From Streptomyces sp. JH14 (GTDB lineage: Bacteria; Actinomycetota; Actinomycetes; Streptomycetales; Streptomycetaceae), in the NCBI RefSeq assembly GCF_029428675.1, contig NZ_JAJNEL010000001.1:5580001-5644000 (forward strand): a stretch of DNA of 64,000 bases, read 5' to 3'. Each line of letters starts with the position of its first letter. Position 1 is the first letter of the stretch. The notes below the pieces were generated by a model that worked only from the letters and a program-made list of their open reading frames with translations, was not told the origin of the DNA and ran no database searches. Positions 33,633 through 42,178 of this stretch are shown in pieces. Made by a program: the position numbers and the translations under genes.

Positions 33633-34187
33633 TCACCCCCTGCCGTCGGACTCGCTTGTTGAGAAGCGGCCATGCCAGACCGCCTTCGCACCCGAATCAC
33701 CGATCCGGTACACGTCAATGAGCGCACCGACGGCCACGACCAGGGCGATCACCAGCACCGCAATGCGCACCGCCACGGAAGAGGCCAGCCGAGCCACGGC
33801 GGACACCCCGCCCTCGGCGGGGCTGGCGGCCGCACCACTGCGCCCATGCTCCCGACGAGGGCCGGCCCGGCCGAGTAGCCAGACGGCGACCGTCAGCACG
33901 AACAGGGCGATCGCCCACGGAGTGAGACCGGAACCCATCTCGGCGTGCTCTTCCAACAGCGCACTCTCCTGCACGCGCTCCTCCAGCCACTCACCGGATT
34001 CGGTGGCCAGCACCACCAAAGCAAGAGTGATCAGCCCCAGGACCGGAAGCACCCAGCCGAGTCGGCGCGCCGCCGAAGGCCACAGCACACAGACGACGAG
34101 CACCAACGCCGTCAGCGGGACCAACACGACTGCGCCATGAACGAAGAGCGGATGGCTGGGAAGGCCGTTGATCAGCCCAACATCCAC
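33633..34187 (-). CDS. DUF2231-like membrane protein
   Basis: Membrane protein of 184 residues. It starts VDVGLINGLPSHPLFVHGAV, and the HPLFVHGAVVLVPLTALVL motif is the hallmark of DUF2231. Four hydrophobic segments (about 15-35, 42-62, 92-112 and 138-160) are separated by an acidic loop with GEWLEERV. Function unknown; DUF2231 proteins are often near redox and heme genes. GTG 34187 has GGAGGAGG 4 nt upstream. Convergent with the rubrerythrin-like gene, and the last gene of the island. Confidence 0.82.
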   Translation of the reverse strand: MDVGLINGLPSHPLFVHGAVVLVPLTALVLVVCVLWPSAARRLGWVLPVLGLITLALVVLATESGEWLEERVQESALLEEHAEMGSGLTPWAIALFVLTVAVWLLGRAGPRREHGRSGAAASPAEGGVSAVARLASSVAVRIAVLVIALVVAVGALIDVYRIGDSGAKAVWHGRFSTSESDGRG

Positions 34188-34404
34188 GGGACCTCCTCCA
34201 GCGAGTTTGCAAGGAACATTCGTGTCAATATATTGCGTTTCGGGCATTGCGTGGTCAGATCTGTCCGCGTGCGGAGCGCGTGCGCACGTATGGAGCAGTG
34301 CCCGGAGTCCTCCTCTTCCGAGGAGAAGTGCAGTCGCAGGACGTGTGCGCGGCACATCAACTCCCCGCGGCGGCGATCCTGTAGCTGCACGAGGGGGTGC
34401 GGCC

Positions 34405-34725
34405 CGAGTGTGACGCTCGTTTGGCGCTCCGGGCGCCTGAGGGTGCCACCTAGTTACGAAACTCGGTCTGACCTGTGGTTTCTCTCGTCTCGCTGTCTGT
34501 GACGTCTTTTCGATGACGCATCACGTGGAGTGCGTGGCGATTCTTGAACCCTCGAAAAAGGACGCCTGACCTGCTGCTTTGTGGGGTGCCGGGAGTTCTT
34601 GACCTGTTTCGGGGTATCCAACAGGTCAAAGCTCGTGCACCCATCTCACCTGCGGCTTTGTGCTGGAGTGATGGGTGGGGCGGGCGGTTTTCGGGATTCT
34701 TGATGCTCGTATGACGCTCATGATC
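34405..34725 (+). repeat. Distal copy of the methyltransferase 3' end (attR-like), with partial tandem copy
   Basis: From 34498 one frame reads CDVFSMTHHVECVAILEPSK then KDA and TGA (34567-34569), a diverged copy of the RNA methyltransferase C-terminus with no gene body. Downstream follow the same landmarks as at 21273-21500: TGACCTGCT at the stop, a perfect hairpin TTGACCTGTT/AACAGGTCAA (34599-34629), ACCTGC (34648) and ATTCTTGATGCT..TGACGCTCA (34696-34718). Partial extra copies of the boxes (TGACGCTC 34411, GGTCTGACCTG 34465) lie just upstream. This is the best candidate for the right end of an island. Confidence 0.75.
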
Positions 34726-35161
34726 TGTCGGTGGAGTCGTCGCCTGGCGATGGATGCGAGACCCGGGCGGGCTTTGGCTCGAGCCCCTGAAAGCGGCTCC
34801 ACTGCGACTACGCAGAGTGCTGTTGGTGGTGGGCCTCCTCACCGACAGGAACCACGCAACCTGCCCTGCGGCTCCCCGCATCGCTGCGAGGCGTGTCATC
34901 GATCTGTCCTGCTGTACTGCAGACGAGTTGCGGTCACCGCTGACGAACTCAACCAGCAGCCGTGCAAGGCGATGGGAAACACCAGCCCCGACACCTGGAG
35001 TGTGCAGTTCCAGCTCATGCTTGACGCAGTTGTCGACGGACTCGCTTGACGGTTGCGGGAGATCTTTGACGGTCCTCGTACTGAGGGGCCCGGCAAGGCG
35101 GGCATCGTTGACGTCCCTGTCAGCAGGGGGCGCGCCGGAGTTGCCGTCGGCGCGTGGACGG
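34726..35161. other. 436-nt region without a supported gene
   Basis: No frame here has a ribosome site or a recognisable family. It follows the attR-like repeat and precedes the convergent AraC gene. Confidence 0.4.
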
Positions 35162-36085
35162 TCACGACGCTTGTCGGAGCCGGTACCGGTAGCGCAGGGG
35201 CGCCTCGCCCACCTCACGTTTGAAGGCGGTGCTGAAGGCGCTTTCCGAGGCGTAGCCCAGTTGTGCGGCAAGTGCCCCGATCCGGACGTCGTCGTCGCGC
35301 AACGCCCGCTGGGCCAGCAGCATCCGCCATGAGCTGAGGTAGGTCAGCGGGGGGACACCAGCCACGGACCGGAAGCGCACGGCGAACGACGTCCGAGACA
35401 TCGCTGCCGCACGGGCCAGCTCCTCCAGCCCCCAGGACCGCCCGGGTTCGCTGTGCATGAGAGTCAGCGCGGGACGCAGCCGGTCGTCGGTCAGCGCCCG
35501 AAGCCATCCCGGTGGCAGCTCGGCCTGGCCGAGGTAGGCCCGGAGCACCTCCAGGAGCAGCAGTTGGGCGTGCTGGCGTACCGCGAAGGAAGCACCCATC
35601 CGCTCGCCCGTCACTTCCTGGACCAGCCGGTCGACGCACGCGCGCAGCGCGGGCGCGGCGGTGTCGGATGCGCGGATGAGCGTTACGGGCGGCAGCGCCT
35701 GCGTCAACAGCGCCGCACCGGCCGGGTTGAGTTCGACGTGGCCGCCGAGGACGACGTCGTCGACGGCGAAGTCCGCGCCGCCGACACGCAGGGCATAGTC
35801 ACCCGCCTCGGGCGCGACCTTCACGGGCGGACCGTCACCGCCGCCGCCCTCGGCACGTAGCCACGAGCGGCCGGTCAGGACCGCCACGTCGCCGGCCTCC
35901 ATCTCGATCGGGGCATCGAGGCCGTCGGTCGACAGCCGGCACCGGCCGCGAACCATCACCGACAGCTTCAGCGGGCTCGCGATGGCCGACTGCGCGACCC
36001 ACTGTCCGCGCACCGCGAAAGCGCCGGAGATCTGGCCGCGAACCTCGATGAGGTCGAGCACCTCTGACAAATGATCGATGGCCAT
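35162..36085 (-). CDS. AraC-family transcriptional regulator with cupin domain
   Basis: Regulator of 307 residues. The N-terminal AraC-type cupin (about 8-185; LKLSVMVRGRCRL, MEAGDVAVLTGRSWL) probably binds a small effector. The C-terminal double helix-turn-helix (about 205-305) ends with RIGALAAQLGYASESAFSTA and FKREVGEAPLRYR, the classical AraC signature. ATG 36085 gives the family start MAIDHLSEVLDLIEVRGQ. Such regulators usually face an SDR or similar target gene, and here the divergent region holds only an SDR relic. Confidence 0.92.
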   Translation of the reverse strand: MAIDHLSEVLDLIEVRGQISGAFAVRGQWVAQSAIASPLKLSVMVRGRCRLSTDGLDAPIEMEAGDVAVLTGRSWLRAEGGGGDGPPVKVAPEAGDYALRVGGADFAVDDVVLGGHVELNPAGAALLTQALPPVTLIRASDTAAPALRACVDRLVQEVTGERMGASFAVRQHAQLLLLEVLRAYLGQAELPPGWLRALTDDRLRPALTLMHSEPGRSWGLEELARAAAMSRTSFAVRFRSVAGVPPLTYLSSWRMLLAQRALRDDDVRIGALAAQLGYASESAFSTAFKREVGEAPLRYRYRLRQAS

Positions 36086-36223
36086 TGTCGAACTCTCGCG
36101 AAGGAAATTCGTCCTGTCAATGATTCTCAGTTCAACCGCACGCGCGCAGACTGAAGCCATGACCAGCACCTTGGAAATCAGCAGTCGCTCGGCTCCTGCT
36201 GTACTGCATTCACCACCGCTGAC

Positions 36224-36350
36224 ATCGACCTGACCGGCAAGCAAGGTCAGCATCACCGGCGGTCCCACCGGGCTCGGTCCGGCGAGCACCGAGACGCTCG
36301 GCAAGGCCGGGGCCGCCCGCACAGTGGCGGCCGACGACGGCGTCCAAGCC
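36224..36350 (+). pseudogene. SDR N-terminal relic opposite the AraC gene
   Basis: After IDLTGK a one-base shift gives VSITGGPTGLGPASTETLGK, the TGxxxGLG cofactor loop of a short-chain dehydrogenase. Homology then fades within about 40 codons. It fits the usual AraC-SDR divergent pair after loss of the enzyme gene. The remainder of 36351-36574 holds no supported gene. Confidence 0.5.
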
Positions 36351-36574
36351 GAACGACTGGGCCTCCTCGCCTCATACGCCGCCGCTCCCAGTGAGGCGGC
36401 CAGAGAGCACCCGAACCGGACCAGTGCCGGCGGCGCCTGTCGCAGCACCGCACCACTTCGTGAGCACGCGGTTCGAGGCCGTCTCGAACGTGTCGTTGCG
36501 ACCGCTCCCGTATCGCGCCGCCGTGAACAGGCCATTCACCCGAACGTTGCAGAACAACCAAGAAGGAGCACTCC

Positions 36575-37555
36575 GTGGAGCGCACCGATTCCGCGAAAGA
36601 CCCGTCGACGTATGCTGCCGGGTTCCCGACAACGAGCCCTACGCCCATCTCTTCCTACCATCCCGTCCTGATCGACGTTCCGGGGCGCCCGACTCCGCTG
36701 GCGGTTCGCGTATCGGCTCCGGCCATCGGCAATGATCTGCCGGTTCTTGTTCTCTCCCACGGGCACGGCCCATCGACCTTCGTCTCCTCGTTCTACGGAT
36801 ACGGCCCGATGGTGAACTTCTGGGCCGCGCACGGGTTCGTCGTGATACAGCCCACGCACCTCGACGCCACGTTCCTCGGCCTACGAGAGGCCGATGACCC
36901 CGACGCACCGTTGTACCTGAAGTCACGAGCTGAAGATCTTCGCCGGATCGTGGACCACCTCGGCGACATCGAGCGCACCGTTCCGGGACTGGCGGGGCGC
37001 CTGGACGCCGGCCGGGTCGCCGCCGTCGGTCACTCGGCCGGCGGTCACACGGTCGGCCTGATCTCGGGCCAGACCATCACCGACACCAGTGACGGATCGA
37101 CGGTGGGCATCGTCGACGGACGCTTCGGCGCCCGTGTCATGATTGCCGCGCCTGGCTGCGGCGAGGACCTGAACGGCCCGGCGGCCCAGCCCTACGTGGC
37201 GCTCACCAGCACAAATTTCGACGGCATGACGCCGAAGGTTCTCGTCGTAATCGGAGAGAAGGACTGGCACCCCTACTTCTCCGACCGGCAGGACTGGCGA
37301 AGCGATCCCTACACCGCGGCTCCCGCACCAAAGACCCGGCTGGAGATTTTCGACGCGGAGCATGGGCTGGGCGGTATTTCGACCTTCGACGCAGCCGAGA
37401 CCACAGACGAGAACCCCGACCGCGTCGCTGCCGTACGAGCGCTCATCTGGGCTTACCTGCGCAGTGAGCTCTACCCCGAGGATCCGGCCTGGGCGCGGGC
37501 CACCGCAGCGCTTGCCGGCAGCACGGCACCGGTCGGACGTGTCGAGTCGAAGTAG
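36575..37555 (+). CDS. Alpha/beta hydrolase, PAF-acetylhydrolase/dienelactone-hydrolase-like
   Basis: Hydrolase of 326 residues. The N-terminal half has LPVLVLSHGHG (oxyanion-loop strand) and the nucleophile elbow GHSAGG (about residue 150); a late EKDW..H pattern with DAEHGLGGI (about 275) supplies the acid/His part of the triad. There is no signal peptide. GTG 36575 is preceded by AAGGAG. The substrate is likely an ester or polymer but is unknown. It is a stand-alone gene between an SDR relic and a convergent XRE regulator. Confidence 0.85.
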   Translation: MERTDSAKDPSTYAAGFPTTSPTPISSYHPVLIDVPGRPTPLAVRVSAPAIGNDLPVLVLSHGHGPSTFVSSFYGYGPMVNFWAAHGFVVIQPTHLDATFLGLREADDPDAPLYLKSRAEDLRRIVDHLGDIERTVPGLAGRLDAGRVAAVGHSAGGHTVGLISGQTITDTSDGSTVGIVDGRFGARVMIAAPGCGEDLNGPAAQPYVALTSTNFDGMTPKVLVVIGEKDWHPYFSDRQDWRSDPYTAAPAPKTRLEIFDAEHGLGGISTFDAAETTDENPDRVAAVRALIWAYLRSELYPEDPAWARATAALAGSTAPVGRVESK

Positions 37556-37799
37556 ACCCTCGGCGCACGTGACACGCGGCAGATGCCAGCGACGCTGTGG
37601 CGTTCTGCCCGGTCGAGCCCCTCTGCCGGGCCGAACCGCCGGCGGTCAGGATGCGCTGAAGTACCGGTCGTCCTCGACCAGTTGGGAATGGTGGCGGACT
37701 TCGTCCGCGAGCCGAGCTGGAGCCCGCCGAGCAGGGCGGGCGACGCCCGGCCGTCCAGCCCGCCAGGGCCGCCGCCGTGCGCGCCGCGCATCTGGGCGG

Positions 37800-38753
37800 T
37801 CAGGCGTGAGCGCCACCCCCGCGGTCCACCGTCTCCTCCTCGCCCGCTGCCGGCCCCTCGACGGTACCCAGGGGACCCTGGTCGTCAAGGTCTACGCGCG
37901 GGTCGCCCCCTGGCCTGTCGTGTGCCGCGTCGGCGGACTCGGTGTGTGAGAGTGCGGCGAGGAGCCGCAGTTTCTCGTCGCTGTCGCTGCCCTTGTCGGG
38001 GTAGTAGACGACGAGGAGGACATCGCCGATGGCGAGTTTGTCGCGGTGGAGGCGTAGTTCACCGACGACCGGGTGGTGGACCGCGGTTGTGCCTCCGTCG
38101 AGACCGCGGACGTCGTGGCGGGCCCACAGGGCGCGGAACCGCTGACTGGACAGTGCGAGTTCTCCGACGAGCTCGACGAACCGCGGGTTGTCGGTGTCGT
38201 CGCCGACGGTGGTGCGAAGGGCGGCGACGAAATCGGCGGTCGCTTTCGCCCAGTCCTGGTGGAAGGCTTGTTCCTCGGGATCGAGGAGGAGGGAACGCAG
38301 CCGGTTCTGGCCTGGCCGCAGGCGGGGATTGAGCGCCACGGCCATGGAATTGGAGGCCAGGACGTCGAACGCGCGCCCTTCGACGAACGCCGGGATCTGA
38401 AGGTGGGCGAGCAGTTCGTGCACCCGCGTCGGTACGTGCTCGGGTCGCTTGCGGCGAGGCGCCCTGGGGCGGGCCGACGCGAGGCCGAGCAGATACGTCC
38501 GCTCGATGTCGTCGAGTTGCAGGACGCGTGCGAGAGATTCGAGGACCTGAGGTGAGGGGTTGCTGTCACGTCCCCGTTCCAGGCGCAGGTAGTAGTCGGG
38601 GCTGATTCCGGCGAGCAGGGCGACTTCCTCACGGCGCAGACCGGGCACGCGGCGGTTGCCGCCGGGCGGGATTCCCGCCTGAGCCGGGGAGATCAGCTCA
38701 CGCCGGGCACGGAGGTAGCTGCCGAGAGGGTTGCCGGATTCCTCATCCTTCAT
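37800..38753 (-). CDS. XRE-family regulator with MmyB-like ligand-binding domain (copy 1)
   Basis: Regulator of 317 residues. The N-terminal helix-turn-helix (about 10-80) has VPGLRREEVALLAGISPDYY and LERGRDSNPSPQVLESLARV, the standard XRE block of this family. The MmyB-like C-terminal domain (about 105-275) has FDVLASNSMAVALNP and the final HHPVVGELRLHRDKL. It is a paralog of the regulator at 60916-61767. ATG 38753 is the usual start. It is divergent from an SDR whose upstream region carries the 17-nt element at 38784-38800, shared exactly with the other XRE locus. Such regulators commonly repress the adjacent oxidoreductase. Confidence 0.92.
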   Translation of the reverse strand: MKDEESGNPLGSYLRARRELISPAQAGIPPGGNRRVPGLRREEVALLAGISPDYYLRLERGRDSNPSPQVLESLARVLQLDDIERTYLLGLASARPRAPRRKRPEHVPTRVHELLAHLQIPAFVEGRAFDVLASNSMAVALNPRLRPGQNRLRSLLLDPEEQAFHQDWAKATADFVAALRTTVGDDTDNPRFVELVGELALSSQRFRALWARHDVRGLDGGTTAVHHPVVGELRLHRDKLAIGDVLLVVYYPDKGSDSDEKLRLLAALSHTESADAAHDRPGGDPRVDLDDQGPLGTVEGPAAGEEETVDRGGGAHA

Positions 38754-38783
38754 GCCGCCACGGTAATGCGATGCGTGTGTCTC

Positions 38784-38808
38784 AGAGGGGGCCCTGTCAG
38801 GACCAGGG
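38784..38808. promoter_or_regulatory. MmyB/XRE-type element upstream of SDR (copy A)
   Basis: AGAGGGGGCCCTGTCAG (38784-38800) followed by ACCAGGG. The 17-mer is identical to 61799-61815, upstream of the MFS gene beside the paralogous XRE regulator. CCCTGTCA may also overlap the promoter -35. Confidence 0.7.
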
Positions 38809-38938
38809 AAGACGGGGGCCCTCCCACTCCTCGCGGATGCCGTCAAGACTGCGGTGGCACTGTTCAGAGCGAGACAGAGACATCGTTGTCTGCGTCGCGG
38901 TTGCGCGCAGGCGGCGTCCTGAATGAAGGGAAGATCTG

Positions 38939-39700
38939 GTGGATCTCTCCAACCGCACCGTTCTCGTCGTCGGCGGGACCTCGGGTATCGGACGGGAGCT
39001 GGCCCGGCGGTTCGCCGCGGCGGGCAGCACGGTGGCCGTCGGCGGCCGCAGCCCGCAGGCACTCTCGGAACTCGCCGGGGAAGGTTTCGGCACGTTCAGT
39101 ATCGACGTCAGGGCCAGCGCCTCTGTCGCATCGGTTCGTGACGCCGTGCTCGCCCGGTACCCCGAGCTGGACACGGTGGTGACCATGTCGGGCGTCATGC
39201 TCCTGGAGGACCTGCGCGACCCCGCGCACTTCGAGGTTGCGGAGACGACGATCGACACCAACCTGGTCGGCACCATACGGGTCATCGACGCATTCACCCC
39301 GCACCTGGTCCAGCGGGGCACCGGAACCTTCGTCACCGTCACCTCCGGCATCGCCTTCCTGCCGTTCCCGCCCATGCCCAGCTACGCCGCCTCCAAGGCC
39401 GCGGTGCACGCCTACTCCGAGGCACTGCGCGCGCAGCTCGACGGCACCGGCGTCGATGTCGTCGAGCTCGTCCCCCCGGCCGTCGCCACAGCAGGCCAGG
39501 AGCAGGTGAACCCGCACGCGCTGCCGCTCGACGACTTCGCCACCGAGGTCACGCAACTGCTCTCGGAGGACCCCACTCCTCGTGAAATCCTCGTGAAGGG
39601 CGTCCTCATGCACCGCTGGGCCGAACGCGACGGCACCTACGCCGACCTCGTCGCACAGCGCTCCCAGGCTCTGGCCATGCTCCCCGGCCGCGAAGGCTGA
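38939..39700 (+). CDS. Short-chain dehydrogenase/reductase (DltE-like)
   Basis: SDR of 253 residues with TGxxxGIG-type cofactor loop VGGTSGIGRELARR, the SGV motif at the usual NAG position, and an intact YAASK catalytic motif (about residue 148). The C-terminal part resembles DltE/YciK-like SDRs. GTG 38939 lies behind GAAGGGAAG. It is divergent from the XRE regulator at 38753 and likely under its control through the element at 38784. The substrate is unknown. Confidence 0.9.
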   Translation: MDLSNRTVLVVGGTSGIGRELARRFAAAGSTVAVGGRSPQALSELAGEGFGTFSIDVRASASVASVRDAVLARYPELDTVVTMSGVMLLEDLRDPAHFEVAETTIDTNLVGTIRVIDAFTPHLVQRGTGTFVTVTSGIAFLPFPPMPSYAASKAAVHAYSEALRAQLDGTGVDVVELVPPAVATAGQEQVNPHALPLDDFATEVTQLLSEDPTPREILVKGVLMHRWAERDGTYADLVAQRSQALAMLPGREG

Positions 39701-39774
39701 CGTCTTTCTCCCGGTCGGCGGCCTCCTCACCCATCGCCCCGGGCGTTTCAACGAGCAGTCACGCGCACAGTCCA

Positions 39775-40165
39775 CCACGAGGGCCGGGGTGGATTCGCAG
39801 GCCTGCCGGCCGACGAGGCGCGCCGCACCGTCGTGGGCGGGTTACCCCGGCGACGGCACCAGCGCCGGCCGGCCGTGCACGCACTCGACGCGGCGGTCCT
39901 GTTCCGCCTCGTCCTCGAGTCGGCGCCGCGGGGCGGTCTGGCACGCCGTCGCCGACGAGGGCGATACGGCACCGGACATAGCGACGGTCATCGGCCGGCG
40001 ACTGGGCCTGTTGGTGGAGTAGGTGCCCGAGGAGAACGTCGGCCCGGTCGCCCGATCCTCGCCATGGACCAGCCGGCGTCCAGCGCCCACACCCGTGAGG
40101 CCCTCGGGCGGCGGCCTGCCCACCCGAGCCTCCTGGAGGGCCTGGAGAACAGCCCGTCCTCCTGC
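39775..40165 (+). pseudogene. NAD-dependent epimerase/SDR C-terminal relic
   Basis: Two frames joined across frameshifts give FAGLPADEARRTVVGG, HALDAAVLFRLVLESAPRG, then AVWHAVADEGDTAPDIATVI, GRRLGLLVE, then GPILAMDQPASSAHTREALG and HPSLLEGLEN. This is the C-terminal third of an extended SDR that acts on sugar or steroid-like substrates; the N-terminal cofactor half is missing. Confidence 0.65.
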
Positions 40166-40304
40166 CCACCCTTGACGACCCGCCCGCCGAGCCGACCTGA
40201 CGCAACGGTGTTGCACATGGCGGGACGCCATCCCGCCGGACCCGATGTCAGACCGCTGTGCAAGGTTCGCCGGACGAGACGCCTGCCGACGTCGCCGACT
40301 CCCC

Positions 40305-40669
40305 GTCCGGGAAGGTGAGGTGTGCGGGTCCGCGCCGAGGCGCGATGTCACCAGCCGCCCGTTCTCGTACCGCCGTCCGCCGGTGGTGAGCGCGTCCACG
40401 ACGCCGGCCGCCAAGGCGGCACCGAGCACGCCAGCCTCGACGGCCGCCGAGGACACGGCGGCGGCCCGTGCTCGGTGCGGCGCGGGCCGCCTTTGGCACA
40501 GCTTCGCCACCTCCGCCTTCGTCGCCGGCACACCGAATCCGGCGCCGGTGACCAGCGTGCTGCCCGCCCGCACCGCCTCGTCGTGCAGGGCGAGCAGCCC
40601 CTTCACCGTGGCCACGTCGTTGGCCTGGTCGACGTAGTGGCCGCCGGGCATGCAGGCACGGGCGATCAC
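40305..40669 (-). pseudogene. Saccharopine-dehydrogenase-like NAD(P)-binding protein relic
   Basis: One frame gives GGHYVDQANDVATVKGLLAL, then AGSTLVTGAGFGVPATKAEV, VVDALTTGGRRYENGRLV and SRLGADPH, an internal segment of a saccharopine dehydrogenase-like protein. The N-terminal Rossmann loop and the C-terminus are both absent. It abuts the 3' end of the TetR gene. Confidence 0.6.
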
Positions 40670-40682
40670 CGCACACTCAAGG

Positions 40683-41249
40683 TCAGCCGCGCGCCCTCAG
40701 CCCGTCGACGACGATGGTGAGCATGCGGTCGAGCTGGGCACTCTGCTCGGGTGCGCCGGCCACGGAGAGCACTCCGGCGAGGACGCTGCCGACGTCGACC
40801 GGATCGATGTCGCTGCGCAGTTCTCCTGCCTCGCTGCCGGCATCGAGCACCATTCCCAGGATGTGCTGGACCTCATCGCAGACCGGTCCGGTGCCGAAGC
40901 GTCCGGAAGCGCTCATGGAGACCAGGGCTTCGCAGATGCCGCGCCGTTCGCCCGCCCACTCGGCGAAGTGGCGCATCCAGGCGTGGAGAGCCTGCGCGGG
41001 CCGCTCGGTAGCCAGGAGGGCCCGCGCGTCATCGCGCAGCGGGCGGATCTGGTCACGGTAGATCTCTTCGACCAGGTCCTCTCGGGTGGGGAAGTGCCGG
41101 TAAAGGGTGCCGCTTCCCACGCCCGCGCGTTTGGCGATCGCGTCCAGCGAGATTGCCTGTCCGGAGGCGAAAGCCTCAGCGGCCGTGGCGATCAGGTGCT
41201 CGCGGTTGCGTTGGGCGTCGGCGCGCAGTGTCTTTCGTGGAGCTGTCAT
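40683..41249 (-). CDS. TetR-family regulator
   Basis: Regulator of 188 residues. The N-terminal helix-turn-helix is complete (ISLDAIAKRAGVGSGTLYRH then FPTREDLV) and is followed by a ligand-binding domain of the SBP-type TetR C-terminal group (EWAGERRGICEALVSM, DEVQHILGMVLDAG). It is divergent from an SDR, with a clear inverted repeat at 41327-41346 between them, so it very likely represses that gene and perhaps the SDR-AKR-SDR run. Confidence 0.92.
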   Translation of the reverse strand: MTAPRKTLRADAQRNREHLIATAAEAFASGQAISLDAIAKRAGVGSGTLYRHFPTREDLVEEIYRDQIRPLRDDARALLATERPAQALHAWMRHFAEWAGERRGICEALVSMSASGRFGTGPVCDEVQHILGMVLDAGSEAGELRSDIDPVDVGSVLAGVLSVAGAPEQSAQLDRMLTIVVDGLRARG

Positions 41250-41326
41250 GGCCTTCGCGATCGGGAGTCTCGGTTCGGGGTGCGGAAGACGAATCGGGGA
41301 TGTCTCCGGTTAGCGTACAGTGGTGC

Positions 41327-41346
41327 AAGCGGGGACCTCTCCGCTT
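41327..41346. promoter_or_regulatory. Probable TetR operator
   Basis: AAGCGGGGA (41327-41335) and TCTCCGCTT (41338-41346) form a nearly perfect inverted repeat (one mismatch) with a 2-nt centre, close to the AAGCGGAG..CTCCGCTT form bound by many Streptomyces TetR regulators. Confidence 0.7.
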
Positions 41347-41385
41347 ATCGGTGACACCAGCCCCTGCCTCGACGAAAGGCCCGCC

Positions 41386-42111
41386 ATGCCCACTGCGCTC
41401 ATCACCGGTGGCACGACCGGAATCGGCAGAGCGGCCGCCGAACTGCTGCATGCCCGCGGATACCAGGTCGCCGTCACCGGACAGAACCCCGATTCCCTTG
41501 CGCGGGCAAGGCGCGAGCTTCCCGACGACGTACTCGTCGTTCAGTCCGACGCACGCCTACTGGCCGACACCGACGCTCTCTTGACAACGGTGTCCGACCG
41601 TTTCGGGTCTCTCGACCTGCTGTTCCTCAACGCCGGGATCTTCCGCCCCGCACCGGTTGCCGACGTGACGGAGGAGTCGTTCGACGAACAGGTCGACGTC
41701 AACTTCAAGGGCCAGTACTTCACCCTCCAGCAGGCCCTTCCGCTCATGAACGACGGCGGATCGATCGTCTTCACCGTGGGCATCGGATCCCGTCGCGGCA
41801 ACCCTGGCGCCACGCTGGGGGCGGCGACGCGTGGCGCCCTGCTGGCGATGCTGCCCTCGCTCGCGCTCGAACTGGCTCCGCGCAGGATCCGCGTCAATGC
41901 CGTGAGCCCCGGGGCGACCGAGACCCCGCTGTTCGACAAGCTGGCAGTTCCCCGGAGCGGCCGGGACGCCTTGCGCACGAAGATCCCGTTCGAGCGCTTC
42001 GGATCCAGCCAGGAAATCGCTGAAGTCGTCGCCTTCCTCGCCTCGGACGCCGCCAGTTACGTCACCGGGCAGGACGTCGCCGTGGCGGGCGGCTACGGGC
42101 TCGGCGTCTGA
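41386..42111 (+). CDS. SDR-family protein with altered catalytic motif
   Basis: SDR-fold protein of 241 residues with a normal cofactor loop (ITGGTTGIGRAAAEL) and NAG motif (LNAGIFRPAP). At the catalytic site the usual YxxxK is replaced: the aligned segment reads LGAATRGALLAML, putting Gly at the Tyr position and Arg at the Lys position. The protein may have lost dehydrogenase activity or use another mechanism. ATG 41386 follows GAAAGG. It is divergent from TetR and 67 nt upstream of an aldo/keto reductase. Confidence 0.88.
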   Translation: MPTALITGGTTGIGRAAAELLHARGYQVAVTGQNPDSLARARRELPDDVLVVQSDARLLADTDALLTTVSDRFGSLDLLFLNAGIFRPAPVADVTEESFDEQVDVNFKGQYFTLQQALPLMNDGGSIVFTVGIGSRRGNPGATLGAATRGALLAMLPSLALELAPRRIRVNAVSPGATETPLFDKLAVPRSGRDALRTKIPFERFGSSQEIAEVVAFLASDAASYVTGQDVAVAGGYGLGV

Positions 42112-42178
42112 AACCCGGGCGAGCCGACCACCGGTCCACGCTCTCGAACACCACGAACCACACCTACAGGAGAACACG

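Noticed and set aside
34675..35049. 124-codon frame after the attR-like repeat
   Set aside because: It starts inside the repeat, has no ribosome site and encodes no recognisable domain.
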